Assembly: GCF_003473485.1 (NCBI RefSeq)
Contig: NC_053048.1
Coordinates: 36,328,755 to 36,392,754 of the forward strand
Source of the DNA: Medicago truncatula
Lineage: Eukaryota; Streptophyta; Magnoliopsida; Fabales; Fabaceae
Direction of reading: 5' to 3'
Length of the DNA stretch: 64,000 bases
Shown here: positions 34,613-46,077 of the stretch, one piece after another
Layout of the letters: each line of letters begins with the position of its first letter
How positions within the stretch are numbered: the stretch's first letter is position 1
The notes under the pieces: generated by a model
What the model saw: only the letters and a program-made list of their open reading frames with translations
Database searches by the model: none
What the model was told of the DNA's origin: nothing
Position numbers and translations under genes: made by a program

Positions 34613-36300
34613 GTTTCTGACTTTGGCCGCATTACTTTATGTTTTTCGTATTATCAATGCCATCAATATGTAAATAAAATTTGCTTGTAAGCCAGTAACT
34701 GCATTATATTCTTAATCTTTGGGGTCAATTCTTGCAATTGGTATGTTGTTTTGGTGAGATTCCTTTCAAACCAAGAAGAGATGTTGAAATTTGAATGTCA
34801 TGCGAAGTAGTTTATTTATCATTGTTATGTGCTTTTTTTTTTCTTTCTTTTTGGGGACAAGTACAACTGTTGCTCTTGTGAAATGACCTCACAAAGATTT
34901 TGTTGTTTAATATGAATCAAATTAAGCATTTTAGTTTTTACCCTATTGTGTGCTCATTGCCAGTTATATGTCCAAACATGATGCTTTATGCATACATTGA
35001 ACTCTGAAGGCATCAGTTGCTATAAATATGAACTTGATTGGTATCGATTTTTATTTCATTCACGTATGATTACATCTTTGTATCCGGGAATTATGAATTT
35101 TCTCCTCTTAGTCCGCGAATCCAATTTTCTAGCCTACAATCATGTAGTTTTTCAGAGGAAGGAAATTATAAGGAGCCTTTAGATAGATTTTGTGCTGTTT
35201 TTTTCTTGAATACTATTTCAGCAATTTATTTTCTGTTCACTCTTCAAATATTCATCTGTTTTTATTTTTGTTCTTAGTCCTACTATGATTTTGCTTATTT
35301 GAATAGTACCTTCGACTTTTGTTTGTATTTTTGATAATTTTAACTAATGGTCTACAATGGAACACTTATGAAGGTGATATACTAAAGAACTCGCCTTGAG
35401 TTTATTCATAAACACTTGTGATATTGTTTGAGAGAGTTTATAAAAATATTTTATGACGTTACACATTTTTAATAAAGGATTAAGGACAAAAAAAAATTAA
35501 GCCAATATCTAATTACCACGAGATCAATGGTTAGGAGTTAATTTAAAAAAAATGAAAAATATAATATCTTAATTTGTAAAATTTTAGAAATTTTTGAATC
35601 CGAAACTTTTTATGTTGAGTAATTAGTTCATAAGCCGTAGGTAATATGTGATACTAACAAATGTATCTACAAGGCTTCCAAAAGTAGTTCATACACCTAA
35701 ACTAGATTTGCTAAATAATTGAATTGAAATTATTTAATAGTAATTCTTCAACCTCAGTGTTTTCCAGTTTTCTTTTCAATCTTCTCTTTTTTCCAAATGC
35801 AAAGAAGTTATTTTATAAATATACTTGGGACTCTCAAGCATAAGTTGTGCAAAGAGATAACAAAACAGATAAAAATAGTATCAAAGTTGTCACTATAGAT
35901 ACCTATGACAAGAACATGAGTATCTAACAAAACTAGAATCCAACAATACTAATACATCCAGCAATCATGCACTACACTTGAAGCTGATAACCAACATTCT
36001 GTTTCACTTCAAAGCATTGCCAACCCACTTTTAATTCCAAGCCTTCAACAGTAACAAGACAGAATCACGGGTCTTTGCGATTTAGTACATTCAGCCACTC
36101 CATTTGCCAAACATTTCAGCGCAATAACATAACAACGTAACATGCAATATGCAGCAACCAATTAACAGAAAGTTGTTACCTCAGTTCTGCATTGAAATAC
36201 AAAACCGAATCCGAATGTTTTCCTCAATAATTTTATATTACAGAAACAAAGAAGAGCAACTTATACCTTTTAACTTGACAGTGATATCCTTGCATTCCTC
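34613..36300. other. Spacer and CNL 3' flank (copy 2 of the duplicated flank)
   Basis: 34613-35300 is AT-rich with no recognised feature. From about 35300 the sequence matches copy 1 (26880-29385) block by block, without the LINE fragment and TIR element. No coding sequence is seen. Confidence 0.6.
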
Positions 36301-38862
36301 TTAATTTTCATGTTCTGATGATTTAATGTTAACTCGTTTGATGTGTGAAATCTTGGGCCAATCATGTCCTACCTTTGGCTGGTATCTTTTACATAATTCA
36401 GGACAATCTTTCATTTCTAAGCATTCAAGGTTTGGGAGGCAATGCACATCATCAGGGAGTGAAAGTAGTTTCGGGCAATTTCTAATTGTAAGTGTATTTA
36501 GACAAATGAAAGTTGATGACCACTCAGGAAGTTTCTCAAGATTTTCACAGTGACCAATAAATAAGCTGTGTAATGTGTCCGCACATCCTTGCAACCATTG
36601 AGGAAAACTCAACAATTCTGGCAAGGATTCAATATACAGTAACTTGAGCCTTAACTTGGGAATTGCATTCTCATGGCCCAAAGACAATTTCAACTTATTG
36701 CAATTACTAATCATCAAACTATCCACATTTGGAATAAGCTGGAGTGGCAAAGATGTTATATTCCCACAATAAATAATACTCAACGATTTAAGATTAGGTA
36801 GTTCTAATTCTCCAAGCAATGACTCCAAATTGTCACAAGAACAGATAGATAAGAACTCTAGATAAGTCAATTTGGCAATCTCTTTGTCTGGAAAACTAGA
36901 TTGCATTGTGGTTATATGTAGTTGTCGAAGGCTGATCAAATTTCCTATCCCATTGGGTAATTTTTCAAGCTTTAAGCATCCCTCAAGAATCAAAGTTTGC
37001 AAATTCTGAAGTTTGCACACTGAATCAGGGAGGCTCTTCAATTCTTTATTTCCCTTAAGATTGAGATATCTCAAATGTTTTAATTTACCAATTGAGCGGG
37101 GCAAACTCTCATATGTAGAATGAGTTAACCGCAAAACTCGCAAGAATTTACACCTTGATGCCAAATTGTTCAAAAAAGCTACATTGTTGGCTTCTAATGG
37201 AAAAAGTATGGTTCTCAGTCCTGCGGGAATTGGTGTTTGTCCAAGTAAATCATTTGTAGTAAATGACAAATGGAGAACATTCTTAATTATATTTTCATTA
37301 TGGAGTTTCAGCAATTGAAACTCATCTCTGGCAACATATAGGGCAAGATCATGCACTAAATCATGCAATTTAAATACACAAACATTACCAGAGACATAGA
37401 AATCTTGAAGGAAAGATCTTGATTGTAGCTCGTGCAAAAATTGATTACCGACATCTTCCAAGGTTTTACCCTTGTTTGGTGATGGAAGAAAATCAAGAGC
37501 CTCCCAAAGCACAGTGACAGTATAAGTAACAAATTTGAAGTCTTTTTCGAAGAGGGAGAAGCAGGCAAAACATCGTTTTAAATAAGATGGTAATTGATCA
37601 AAACTTAATTTGATAGCAGGCAAAATATCATCTTCTTTTTGTGGTAAATTCCAAATCTCATTGTCCCTAACAAACTTCCACTCTTCTATATCATCTTTTA
37701 AGAACAATAAACTCCCCAATGTTCTTAGGGCCAAAGGAAGCCCTCCACATTTTTGAACAATTTCTTTCCCAATCTCTATCAATTTTGGATATTTTTTCTC
37801 TTCTCCCTCTTTAAATGCCCATTTGACAAATACAGACAAGGAATCCTCTCTAGAAAGACCTTGCAAAGTGTAAGATGTGTTTGTGCACATCATTTTAGCA
37901 ATTGAGTGACTACGTGTAGTCACTAAAACTTTACTTCCTTCATCTCCTACTTGTAATAGATTCTTCACCTCTATCCATTTGACACGATCCTCGCTCCACA
38001 CGTCATCCAAGACAAGCAAGAATTTTTTGCCAGCAAGTGTGTTTCTCAAATGAGTTTGTAGCTGCTGCACATCAAGGTTTTTAATGTTCTCTTCGTGAAT
38101 GAGGTTAGGAGTGGCATCACTAACGCTAGCTGAATTGAGGATTTTAATGAGCAGATGCTGAAGTTCAAAATCATCGGAGACACACACCCACATCTTTAAT
38201 GGGAAAGTCTCGTCTAAACTCTTATCATTGAACACCGTCTTTGCAAGTGTAGTCTTTCCCAAGCCTCCAATTCCAACAATAGGAATAACAGAGAGACTTT
38301 TATGACCACTATCTTGCAATAAGAGATCAATAATTTTTTGCTTATCGTAATCCCTTCCTATCACATCAGAATCAACTACATGCGAATGAGTCAACTCCCG
38401 CCTTTTTACAACATGATTATCGCTATCATTGATTTGAAGGCCAAAATTATGCCTAGCAGCAGCGTTCTTATTCAATCTCTTATTAATATGTTTGATTTGA
38501 TGTGCCATTTTAAGGCGATAAACAAGAGGATTAGAACTGGATAAGTAACGTCGTACCTTCCTTCTGATGCTACCAGAAGTGTTGACTACGTGCTTTCGCA
38601 ATGCCTCGCACTCAAAATCATTGATTACATCTTCTGCATCGTAGAAGACACGTTTGATCTGTTGCAGCCATTCACGAAGCTCGTGATTCTGCTTCTGCTT
38701 TAACTCAGCATCCAAGAGCACTGCTTTGATGAGTGACACAGTGTTTTTAATCTCTCGTAGATCATCATAGACGCCGAGTGCCAATGAAGCTTCTTCAACA
38801 GCACGAGAAGCAACCTTGGTGATAAATGATTCAGCAAGGCTAAAGAGAAATGATTCTGCCAT
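36301..38862 (-). CDS. CC-NBS-LRR (CNL) disease-resistance protein, RGA-like
   Basis: One intronless frame of 853 residues. The N-terminal coiled-coil domain (1-~165) carries the EDVID-type motif as AEDVINDFE (76-84). NB-ARC: P-loop GIGGLGKTT (197-205), kinase-2 FLLVLDDVW (281-289; the final W is typical of CNLs), RNBS-B KVLVTTRS, GLPLAL (374-379) and CFACFSLFEKDF (431-442, non-TIR RNBS-D). The MHD motif is LHD (KLHDLVHDLA, 499-501): the Met is replaced, though His and Asp remain. LRRs run from about 560 to the end, ending in CPELCKRYQPKVGHDWPKIS, as in many RGA2/Rpi-blb1-like proteins. Family knowledge predicts recognition of a pathogen effector and assembly of a membrane resistosome. Its upstream region matches that of the TNL gene, and its tail and flank are duplicated at 26880-29610. 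No defect is visible. Confidence 0.92.
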   Translation of the reverse strand: MAESFLFSLAESFITKVASRAVEEASLALGVYDDLREIKNTVSLIKAVLLDAELKQKQNHELREWLQQIKRVFYDAEDVINDFECEALRKHVVNTSGSIRRKVRRYLSSSNPLVYRLKMAHQIKHINKRLNKNAAARHNFGLQINDSDNHVVKRRELTHSHVVDSDVIGRDYDKQKIIDLLLQDSGHKSLSVIPIVGIGGLGKTTLAKTVFNDKSLDETFPLKMWVCVSDDFELQHLLIKILNSASVSDATPNLIHEENIKNLDVQQLQTHLRNTLAGKKFLLVLDDVWSEDRVKWIEVKNLLQVGDEGSKVLVTTRSHSIAKMMCTNTSYTLQGLSREDSLSVFVKWAFKEGEEKKYPKLIEIGKEIVQKCGGLPLALRTLGSLLFLKDDIEEWKFVRDNEIWNLPQKEDDILPAIKLSFDQLPSYLKRCFACFSLFEKDFKFVTYTVTVLWEALDFLPSPNKGKTLEDVGNQFLHELQSRSFLQDFYVSGNVCVFKLHDLVHDLALYVARDEFQLLKLHNENIIKNVLHLSFTTNDLLGQTPIPAGLRTILFPLEANNVAFLNNLASRCKFLRVLRLTHSTYESLPRSIGKLKHLRYLNLKGNKELKSLPDSVCKLQNLQTLILEGCLKLEKLPNGIGNLISLRQLHITTMQSSFPDKEIAKLTYLEFLSICSCDNLESLLGELELPNLKSLSIIYCGNITSLPLQLIPNVDSLMISNCNKLKLSLGHENAIPKLRLKLLYIESLPELLSFPQWLQGCADTLHSLFIGHCENLEKLPEWSSTFICLNTLTIRNCPKLLSLPDDVHCLPNLECLEMKDCPELCKRYQPKVGHDWPKISHIKRVNIKSSEHEN

Positions 38863-38974
38863 GTTGATTGATTGGTTTTTGAATTTGGTGAGGAGCTGAA
38901 ATGGTTGAAGCCAAAGGAAGCAAAAGGTGAAGTTGCAACCAACAACTTTGAATTAATAATATATACTAATTCGA

Positions 38975-39229
38975 AGTTATTCTATGTCTTGTAGCAAAAG
39001 TATTGTTTTAATACAAGTTTATTGGTAGTGAATACAAGCTTTTAAAATGTTGGCTTTGTTGGAAAAGAAAATGAGTGGAAGGTGGTATGGTAGCTTCTAG
39101 TCTAGTGTGAAAGAAAGGAGTGTGAGGAGAAAGATGAAAGTATATTTAACATATAATAAGAAGAACAAAGACCACTTTACAAATATGGCCTACCAAGGAA
39201 AGAGTGGGGAAGCTAGTTTGTTGACTTAG
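38975..39229 (-). promoter_or_regulatory. CNL upstream region, homologous to the TNL upstream region
   Basis: On the minus strand this runs from CTAAGTCAACAAACTAGC to ATAGAATAACTT and matches 5897-6146 nearly throughout. It ends about 110 bp before the CNL ATG, so the two genes diverge right at the leader/coding edge. Homology outside this block was not seen on the distal side. Confidence 0.75.
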
Positions 39230-39379
39230 AAGAAACTTCCATTTTCCTTTTTTCAGATTAAAGTCACCACTGTTTATTATTTTCTGTTTCAGAAATAATT
39301 TATACCATGGATCAAAATCAAATCACAATGTAAATATATTTAATTTACTTTTTGATCCATGCATATTCCGAAATTATTA

Positions 39380-39491
39380 CTCCCTCTGCGTCATATTATT
39401 ATTAGTTACATTTGAAACTGTTTTTTTTTTTTTAAGGAAGTTACATTTGAAAAATTTACTAACACGCCAACACTAATATGATATTAGGGAG
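39380..39491. mobile_element. Possible Stowaway-like MITE
   Basis: Begins TA-CTCCCTCTGCGTCATATT, the usual Stowaway start, with TTACATTTGAAAC inside. The right side (TTACATTTGAAAA is direct, ATGATATTAGGGAG inverted) matches only partly, and no TA follows it. Call is tentative. Confidence 0.4.
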
Positions 39492-41684
39492 CTTGATGGT
39501 TTGAAGGTATGGTGATCCATTTGTTCAATATACACGAATGTGGGCCATGAACTATGAAGCACAACCACAGACGCAAACATCGGACACAACACGAACACGC
39601 CAACGCTAACACGTCAACACTGGTACTTATTTCATTATGATTTCATTCTGATTCACATTAGATAACAACTAAAGTGTCTACATATATAGTATTTTTTTTC
39701 AAATCTGAATGAGAATGAAATCATTGAGACCATATCAGAAATGAAACTCAACTTTAGGTTACAAACCATAGAAATACATATATGAATAATATGAGTATGA
39801 CCAAATATACAGTAAGCATATAAGATCAAGTCACTAAACCTCATATCAGCTTCAAATATTTGTGAGTTTATTTTTTCACAAATTGGAGGTGTCTTAAAGA
39901 GCTTCAAATACTTCATACCTTGCAGTATTGCAATTCCTTTTCCAGTGGGAGGTGAAAAAATCCACAGCATGCAGAGGTATGACTATAAAGAATGGTACTG
40001 TACTGTTTTCTATATTGCAAATCTGAAATATTGTACAAGGATATAAATATACAATTGTGCAATAATCTCATTTAATAAGATTAATGACAATATTGATATT
40101 GATCTTATATGCTAGCTGGAGGAGTTACAAAAACAGATTTGAATTATAGACAATGTTATTGATTGAGATTAATGCAGAGTTGAAAATGTAGACAGCAGAA
40201 GCACAGATCAAGGCATGACTGAAGGAGCTGTGCTGACTGTTCTGACAATGACAGATCCTAACCTCAGATGCAACTTCAACTTGATGAGTCAACTAATATT
40301 TTAATTGCATAGACAGTTATTTCCTCCTCCCCTAGTCGTTCCGCATGTCAATTCTTTCAACCAATATACTTATGGCAGAGCAGTTTTGGTTCTACGACCT
40401 AATCGACATCTATTTCATCGTCGCTAAACGGAGAAGTAGAATAACATTGATATGAATCATTAGTTTGTATGTGAAAAATTATGACGATCATTGATCCTAG
40501 TAATCAGATATGATTTTTCACCGGGCATCATTCATGAAGCTAGCCTGACTTTGCAATTCAACCTATCATTGGAACACATCAAATTTTCAAGTTGCATCCG
40601 AGGTTATGTTCTATCATTCCAATCTATTACAACTTACTTTTCTGATTTCTGTCAGGAATTCATGTATGAGTGGTAAACTATGAAGCCTAGATACTTCAAA
40701 AATGGACAACGACAAGTATATAATTCCGGAACGTGTCTAGAAAGAATATGTTAGGAGTCTTGCAATGACTAGAGATTATAGCCTGTGTGATGCTTATACA
40801 GACAGTCATTCCTCGCGTTATAGACCGGCTTTCTAAGGTCCGGTAATAAAACGAAGAGGGGAAGTCAGTGAAATAGAGTGGTTACCAGTTACGCATTTCC
40901 ACTCTTTGAATATATAGTCTGCATCTTCAAGATTCTCCCCAATTCTTCTTGGGTGTGATGCTTCTTCTTTGGAGTATGAGGAAAGGATGAAAAGAGAGAA
41001 TTTGGAATGACAAGACTTACACTGAGATATAAAAATTTACATTGGGAAAGTGTTGGAAAAGACGTAAAGAGAGTTTGGAAATAAAATAACACTGTCAACT
41101 GATGGTGAAGGCTTTTTCTTCTTTGGGGATAATTCTTTTAGCAGGAATGGAAAAGGACAGAAATGAACCGAAGTAGTTGTGCTCCCTCTACCTATATTTG
41201 TAGGCTCAGTAATCATAAAGCAATATTAACAGTGTCGAAAAGCCGAATACGGGCAGGTGACTGTCTTGACGCTAGTATAATGTCCATTCGTTCATTTCTA
41301 AGTGCCTTTCTATTTGACTGTGGTGCATTATGTCAATTATACACTTAGTCAATTACTTCTACTTATTCTTTTTTAATAAAGCTAATTAATGTTATCTATT
41401 TGAAAAAGGATATCTAGTTATAGCGAAACATCATCCAACGAAAGTTTCATGAGCAAATTATTACTCAATACCATTCTTAAACTATACCCCACCACTACCC
41501 TTGTTTTTCGACATGGAAAAAAAATAATTGGCTAATAGCTTTTCGAGATCAACTAGGGACAATTTTTTTGGGGAACTTCTACGGTACACTCACAAAATGA
41601 GGTGTACTGGGACTCTTGCTTCTTAATTTTATAAATGAACGATTATTTTTTATGTAGTAAATAGTTATTTGTCAATATTTATAT
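39492..41684. other. Gene-free region
   Basis: No coding homology on either strand. 39540-39640 has the ACACGAACACGCCAACGCTAAC style of repeat often seen in plant intergenic DNA. Small open frames (for example minus 39653-39970 and plus 41163-41348) resemble nothing I know. Confidence 0.5.
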
Positions 41685-42412
41685 TTTATAAAACAACATT
41701 TCATAATAAAAAACATCATTTTAACTCCCTTGTATGGATAACTTGCTTCTGTGGCAATTCCACCGTTTTCTAAAATGAATTTAAAAGCATCAATCTTATT
41801 ACCACCATTACATCCATTGGTCCAATTACTTGTGACACAATCCACAAGTTGTTGCTCTGAAAAGGAGACTAAATTTCCACTGATTATTTGTTGGATACCT
41901 TCTATTCTATTGCAGCCACCATAGAAAATGCCCAACAACGTAACTACCTGTTATTGTTATTAAAATACAAAATTAAATAATTAAGGACAAATAATTATGA
42001 ACTAAGCTATGAGATGAATTAAACTGGAGTACTGAAACTTAAAACAAGAAGAAGAAAGAAGTGTCTTTTTATGTTACCACATCCTCTTTGATTCTTGACT
42101 GGAGTAACTGCTCTACGTTTCCTCCAGTCTACGGCGGTAGGAATATCAGTGATATTTTTATGCCTAGATGACGTTGTTGTAGTTCTCTTGAACCCAGCAT
42201 GGGATTGGGAATCCTTAATGGGTTGGTCCGCAAATCCATTAATGGCAAGTTTATGGGTTTGTTGCCTGCAGCATTTAGGGATTCAATGTAGATCACATTG
42301 TGTTTGAATATTTGGAAGTGTTTTTTTTTTCTGCAACATCCTTGTAGACAACTCCATATTTTGTCTTCCAGTGTTCGAATCTTTCGGATATTTTATCTTC
42401 GACGTCAGTTTT
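41685..42412 (-). pseudogene. Papain-type (C1A) cysteine protease pseudogene, SAG12/SAG39-like
   Basis: Read on the minus strand, pieces in three frames follow the family order. Inhibitor I29 propeptide: ERFEHWKTKYGVVYKDVAEK (about 42390-42320), then HFQIFKHNVIYIESLNAAGN, then HKLAINGFADQ. Mature start: DIPTAVDWRKRRAVTPVKNQ (about 42140-42090), then an intron with a GT donor after RGCG. Second exon: CWAFSMVAAIE with the active-site Cys, a 5-bp TAGAA duplication that shifts the frame, then LVSFSEQQLVDCV, GCNGGNKIDAFKFILENGG and TEASYPYKGV. Sequence stops there, before the catalytic His and Asn. At least three frame changes plus a 3' truncation make it non-functional. Confidence 0.85.
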
Positions 42413-42589
42413 TTTTTTGTTGTAAGAATTAACTTGTCAATTATATTCTTTCTCAATTACTCATACTTGGGTGTATACTCCATTTACTTTAACAAATGGA
42501 GAGGATCCTTACTCCCTTACAGCTGGTCATTCCAGGAGCTGCTGTATGCATGACTTTGTTCAAGACAAAAAATAAACGAATGGCAAGAG

Positions 42590-43160
42590 CACCGTCCTAA
42601 AGTTGAGAAGGGGCACACCAATATTGGAAGGCTTTCATCAACGTCCAACTAAGAAGGATGAAATTGAGAAGGGCAATATGCAAATGGCGTAGGAGCCTAA
42701 CCTCAACACTAGTAAAAGGAATCCTAACATATAACTCCCAAAACAAAACTTTGTACATAGGAATGCAACAACCATCGCAGGAGCTGCATGCATATCCATT
42801 TTGCAACCTCATGGCGCTCTACCCGCCATTTGTCATCCAGGGCCTCGCCAACAGAACCGGTCGTGCACAGACTCTCCGTGTCATTATAGGAGGAATGCAC
42901 GCTCAGGACATTCAGGATCACCCAACTATAGTCCCCAACATCGGGTGGAAGTTCTAGAATAATTGGCTTTGACTTCCCCAAATCCTTATCTACTCCACAT
43001 AAATAAAGTGAGAACCGTCGTGGACATTTATGGGATTTGTCAACTCAACCTCACTAAAGTTGTAGTCGATACCCGCACGTCCTTCCTCGTAACAGGCGTG
43101 GAGAGAGGAAAGGTTTTCCAACTACAGGAAAGGGTTCGCGTCAGGATCAATAAATTAAGT
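42590..43160 (-). mobile_element. Broken gypsy-type retroelement fragment
   Basis: The minus strand carries short stretches in more than one frame similar to the plant 'putative gypsy-type transposon' gag-region domain (for example VRIPFTSVEVRLLRHLHIA). It is an old fossil without recognisable LTRs, interrupted several times. Confidence 0.5.
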
Positions 43161-43379
43161 TGAAACCTTTATCCTCTTTTGAGTCTACTACCCTCACCGT
43201 TTCACTCCTACTTTCAGTTAGAGAATTGAAACAACAATCATGGAAGTATCCTGGGTTTCTAAGGTTAGAGGTTCTCTCCATTCTAAGCGAAAAGGGGTAG
43301 AACTAACAAGAACAACAAACAGAGAAGAAAGAGAATAGAAAAAAGGAAATACATTTGATTTCTATGCAAAGTCTGAAGT

Positions 43380-44416
43380 TGTTGGTGCAAACAACAAAAT
43401 GAAGATATTTGAAGTTGTTAAGGATGACTCAAAATTTGGTGTTTTGGAAAACTTTGAATCGTGATACGATTTGTGAAGTGTGTCACGATTTTGCAATGTC
43501 GAGAGCTATTTTGCAGGGTGTCCAATCGTGACACGATTTTTGGGGAAAAGTGATACAATTTTCGACTTGTTGGGCAAGTTTTCAGGATAAGGTTGGTCGT
43601 ACGCACCAAACGTGTCACAATTTAGGAAATCATGACACGATTTTGTCCGGATCTGAACACAATATAAGCATTCTTTGACCCATATGTTGATAAAGCTTGG
43701 TGAATCTCATGGAAACCAAAGGAGGGAACTTTTAGGGTTTTAGATACTAAAGGTTGAGGGTCTTTGGGTGAGGTTCAAAACTTCAAGATGTGAATCTTGG
43801 AGAACCAAAAGAGGGGGCTCTTGTGAAAAGGGTTGGTGCCTTTTGGATTCATGGGGTTGGGAAACACATGAGTGGAGAGTCTTTTGTGAGCAACTTGGGT
43901 GAGTCTTGTGAAACCAAAATAGAAGATTCTTAGTGAAATCAAAGGCTAAGGGTTGGTTCTCTTTTGGGGGTTAGATTCTAGAGTTGGGAAACAATTGTAA
44001 ACACCTTGAGAGAGCGAAACTTCATGAGTGTCTTGTTCTTTGGTGAGATTGGGAAAATGGGTAGAAATTAGGGTTGTTCTTTGTGAGCTTGTTGAAGCTA
44101 ATTTCTTGTAACTCATTTGTATCTCTTTGTAAGAACTCATTGATAGTGGATTGGAGATATCAATCACTCCTCCAGAGTAGGTCAAGTTGGACCGAACTGA
44201 GTGAATATTTCTTGGTGTTGTTATCTTTTCTCTACTCTCTTTATCTTGTTTATCCTTTGCTTAGATTGTGGTTTTTGATATGCACTTGGTTTCTATATTA
44301 GATCTAGATTGTTGTTGTTGCTTGTGGTTATTTACATTTGGTTGTCATTGATACTTGCTCCACGAATCTAAATTTCATTAATGTGAGGTTTGGAATTTGA
44401 ATTCGAATTCATAACA
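43380..44416 (+). mobile_element. Solo LTR (1037 bp), Ty1/copia-like
   Basis: Starts TGTTGGTGCAAAC, ends ATTCATAACA, flanked by a perfect 5-bp repeat GAAGT (43375-43379 and 44417-44421). The 5' third holds several copies, in both orientations, of TGTCACGATTT/ATCGTGACAC. No internal region is left, so it is a recombined solo LTR; the intact flanking repeat suggests moderate to young age. Confidence 0.85.
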
Positions 44417-44421
44417 GAAGT

Positions 44422-45066
44422 AAATCCCTAAACTTCTAGAGAAAATCTGGAAAAGCACCGCTGTCAAGCGCCTAACTTTCTAATTTTCTCATTTCTATGC
44501 ATTTTTCATCATATAACTGTTCTCACATTTCCATCAGATCTTATAAAATTAATGTAATCATGGATTGGAAGTAATATTTGCTTGGTACATTGAATCATGA
44601 AAGTAATAAGAACACTATAACGAAAAAAAGAGTTTCATCAGTAAAGTTCTTTTTCTTTAGGAGTCAATTAGTTAAGTAAGAATTGTCCACAAAGATAAGT
44701 TGTATATATTCCCAATGACCCTATAACTCAACAACTTCATCTTCTCTACATTTCCCTACATCAATCACTAGAATTCCTTCCTCATTTCTAGGTTGAACCC
44801 TGCAACAATTTCTTCTCGGAGACTGCTCAAAACAAACACAAACAAAAAAAAAAAGACATTTTAGTGAAGAATTGTATCAACTCATTTCATAAAATCAAAT
44901 TAAAAATACACTAACTAACATTTGAAACAAATAAGAAAACACCCAAAGTTTAAGCTTTATAAAGTATTTGCATTTTTTAAGACACCTTTTGTTTATTTAA
45001 AATACTCCTTTTTATTATTGAGCAAAATTGAATTTATATTATTCCACTAACATTACATTTATTATT
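44422..45066. other. Gene-free spacer
   Basis: AT-rich. Nothing recognised apart from short A-runs. Confidence 0.45.
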
Positions 45067-45239
45067 AGAGCAATGATATTTGTACATCAATTTAATGACA
45101 ACTTTGGTGACAACTTTGTTTTCCTCTCTTTTGATTTGTCAAAAAATAATGAAGAGAGAGGATAATAACATCATGTAAGTATGAGAGAGAAAGTTGTCAA
45201 AAAGTTGTAGTAAAATAGTTGTACAAATATGATTTCTCT
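45067..45239. mobile_element. 173-bp MITE with AGAG.AAT.ATATTTGTACA ends
   Basis: Left end AGAGCAATGATATTTGTACA is matched by the inverted right end AGAGAAATCATATTTGTACA. It is flanked by a 7-bp repeat TATTATT (45060-45066 and 45240-45246). GACAACTTT words sit at both sides of the centre. Superfamily not assigned. Confidence 0.75.
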
Positions 45240-45445
45240 TATTATTAAGGAGTGTTAATATCGCTCTCTAAAACCTATCAACAAAAAAAAAAAAAAAAAA
45301 AAAAGCCACTCTCTAACGAATATTTTCCAACACACTTTATTTATTCTTCAAAATTCATATCATCCTCATCAAATGTTGGTATTTTTCGTCAGTGATTAAA
45401 AATACACGTTAATATTAATAAGTGGAAAAATTCAAAGTTTAAATT

Positions 45446-45625
45446 ATGCCCTTGCAATCTCAACATCCCTACAAACTAAACTTTAAATTATATATGCCCT
45501 TGCAATCTCAACATCCCTACAAACTAAACTATCCTATTATTATTCTTTATTATTCAAGTAGAATAACACTGTACTCTTTTCAACTCATTTTTTATTGTCA
45601 ATATTTATTTTCATCCAAATATTTC

Positions 45626-45682
<57 letters not shown>
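45446..45682. repeat. 37-bp direct repeat pair and (TA)26 microsatellite
   Basis: A 37-bp unit starting ATGCCCTTGCAATCTCAACA occurs identically at 45446-45482 and 45494-45530 (period 48). A pure TA tract of 52 bp lies at 45631-45682. Confidence 0.9.
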
Positions 45683-45685
<3 letters not shown>

Positions 45686-46077
45686 GAAGAGATATATTGA
45701 TTCCAAGAGCAAGTGTTTAAAGTTACTCCTAATATTGACCATTGATCTTGTTATTAATTAGTGGTTATGATTACTAATTATTCCTCTCATCAGACTTCCA
45801 CCCACTATCTAAAAATTATCCAGATATGAGACGGGAAACCTTTTGGAAGATGGAGGCGAAACTTAATATTTTGCATTCGATCATCACGACTCATCCAATA
45901 TGACCAATGATCATGAAATTGTTAGTGTTTCTTATGGTTTTTTCTAAATTACCTTTGAAGAATGGTGGGTAATTTACCCACCAATCAATGAAAATGAGCA
46001 ATTTATTTGTGGGGTTAAGATAGTTCATGAATATGTGCTTATGTGGCTAATGTGTATTGATTGGAGTAAATTACTCA
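45683..46077. other. Spacer downstream of the glycosyltransferase
   Basis: Likely contains the 3' UTR of the minus-strand glycosyltransferase gene. Nothing else recognised. Confidence 0.45.

Noticed and set aside
39653-39970. 105-codon minus-strand frame as a gene
   Set aside because: No recognised domain, low-complexity C-terminal half, and no context.
42658-42957. 99-codon plus-strand frame as a gene
   Set aside because: It is the antisense of gypsy-type coding traces on the minus strand.
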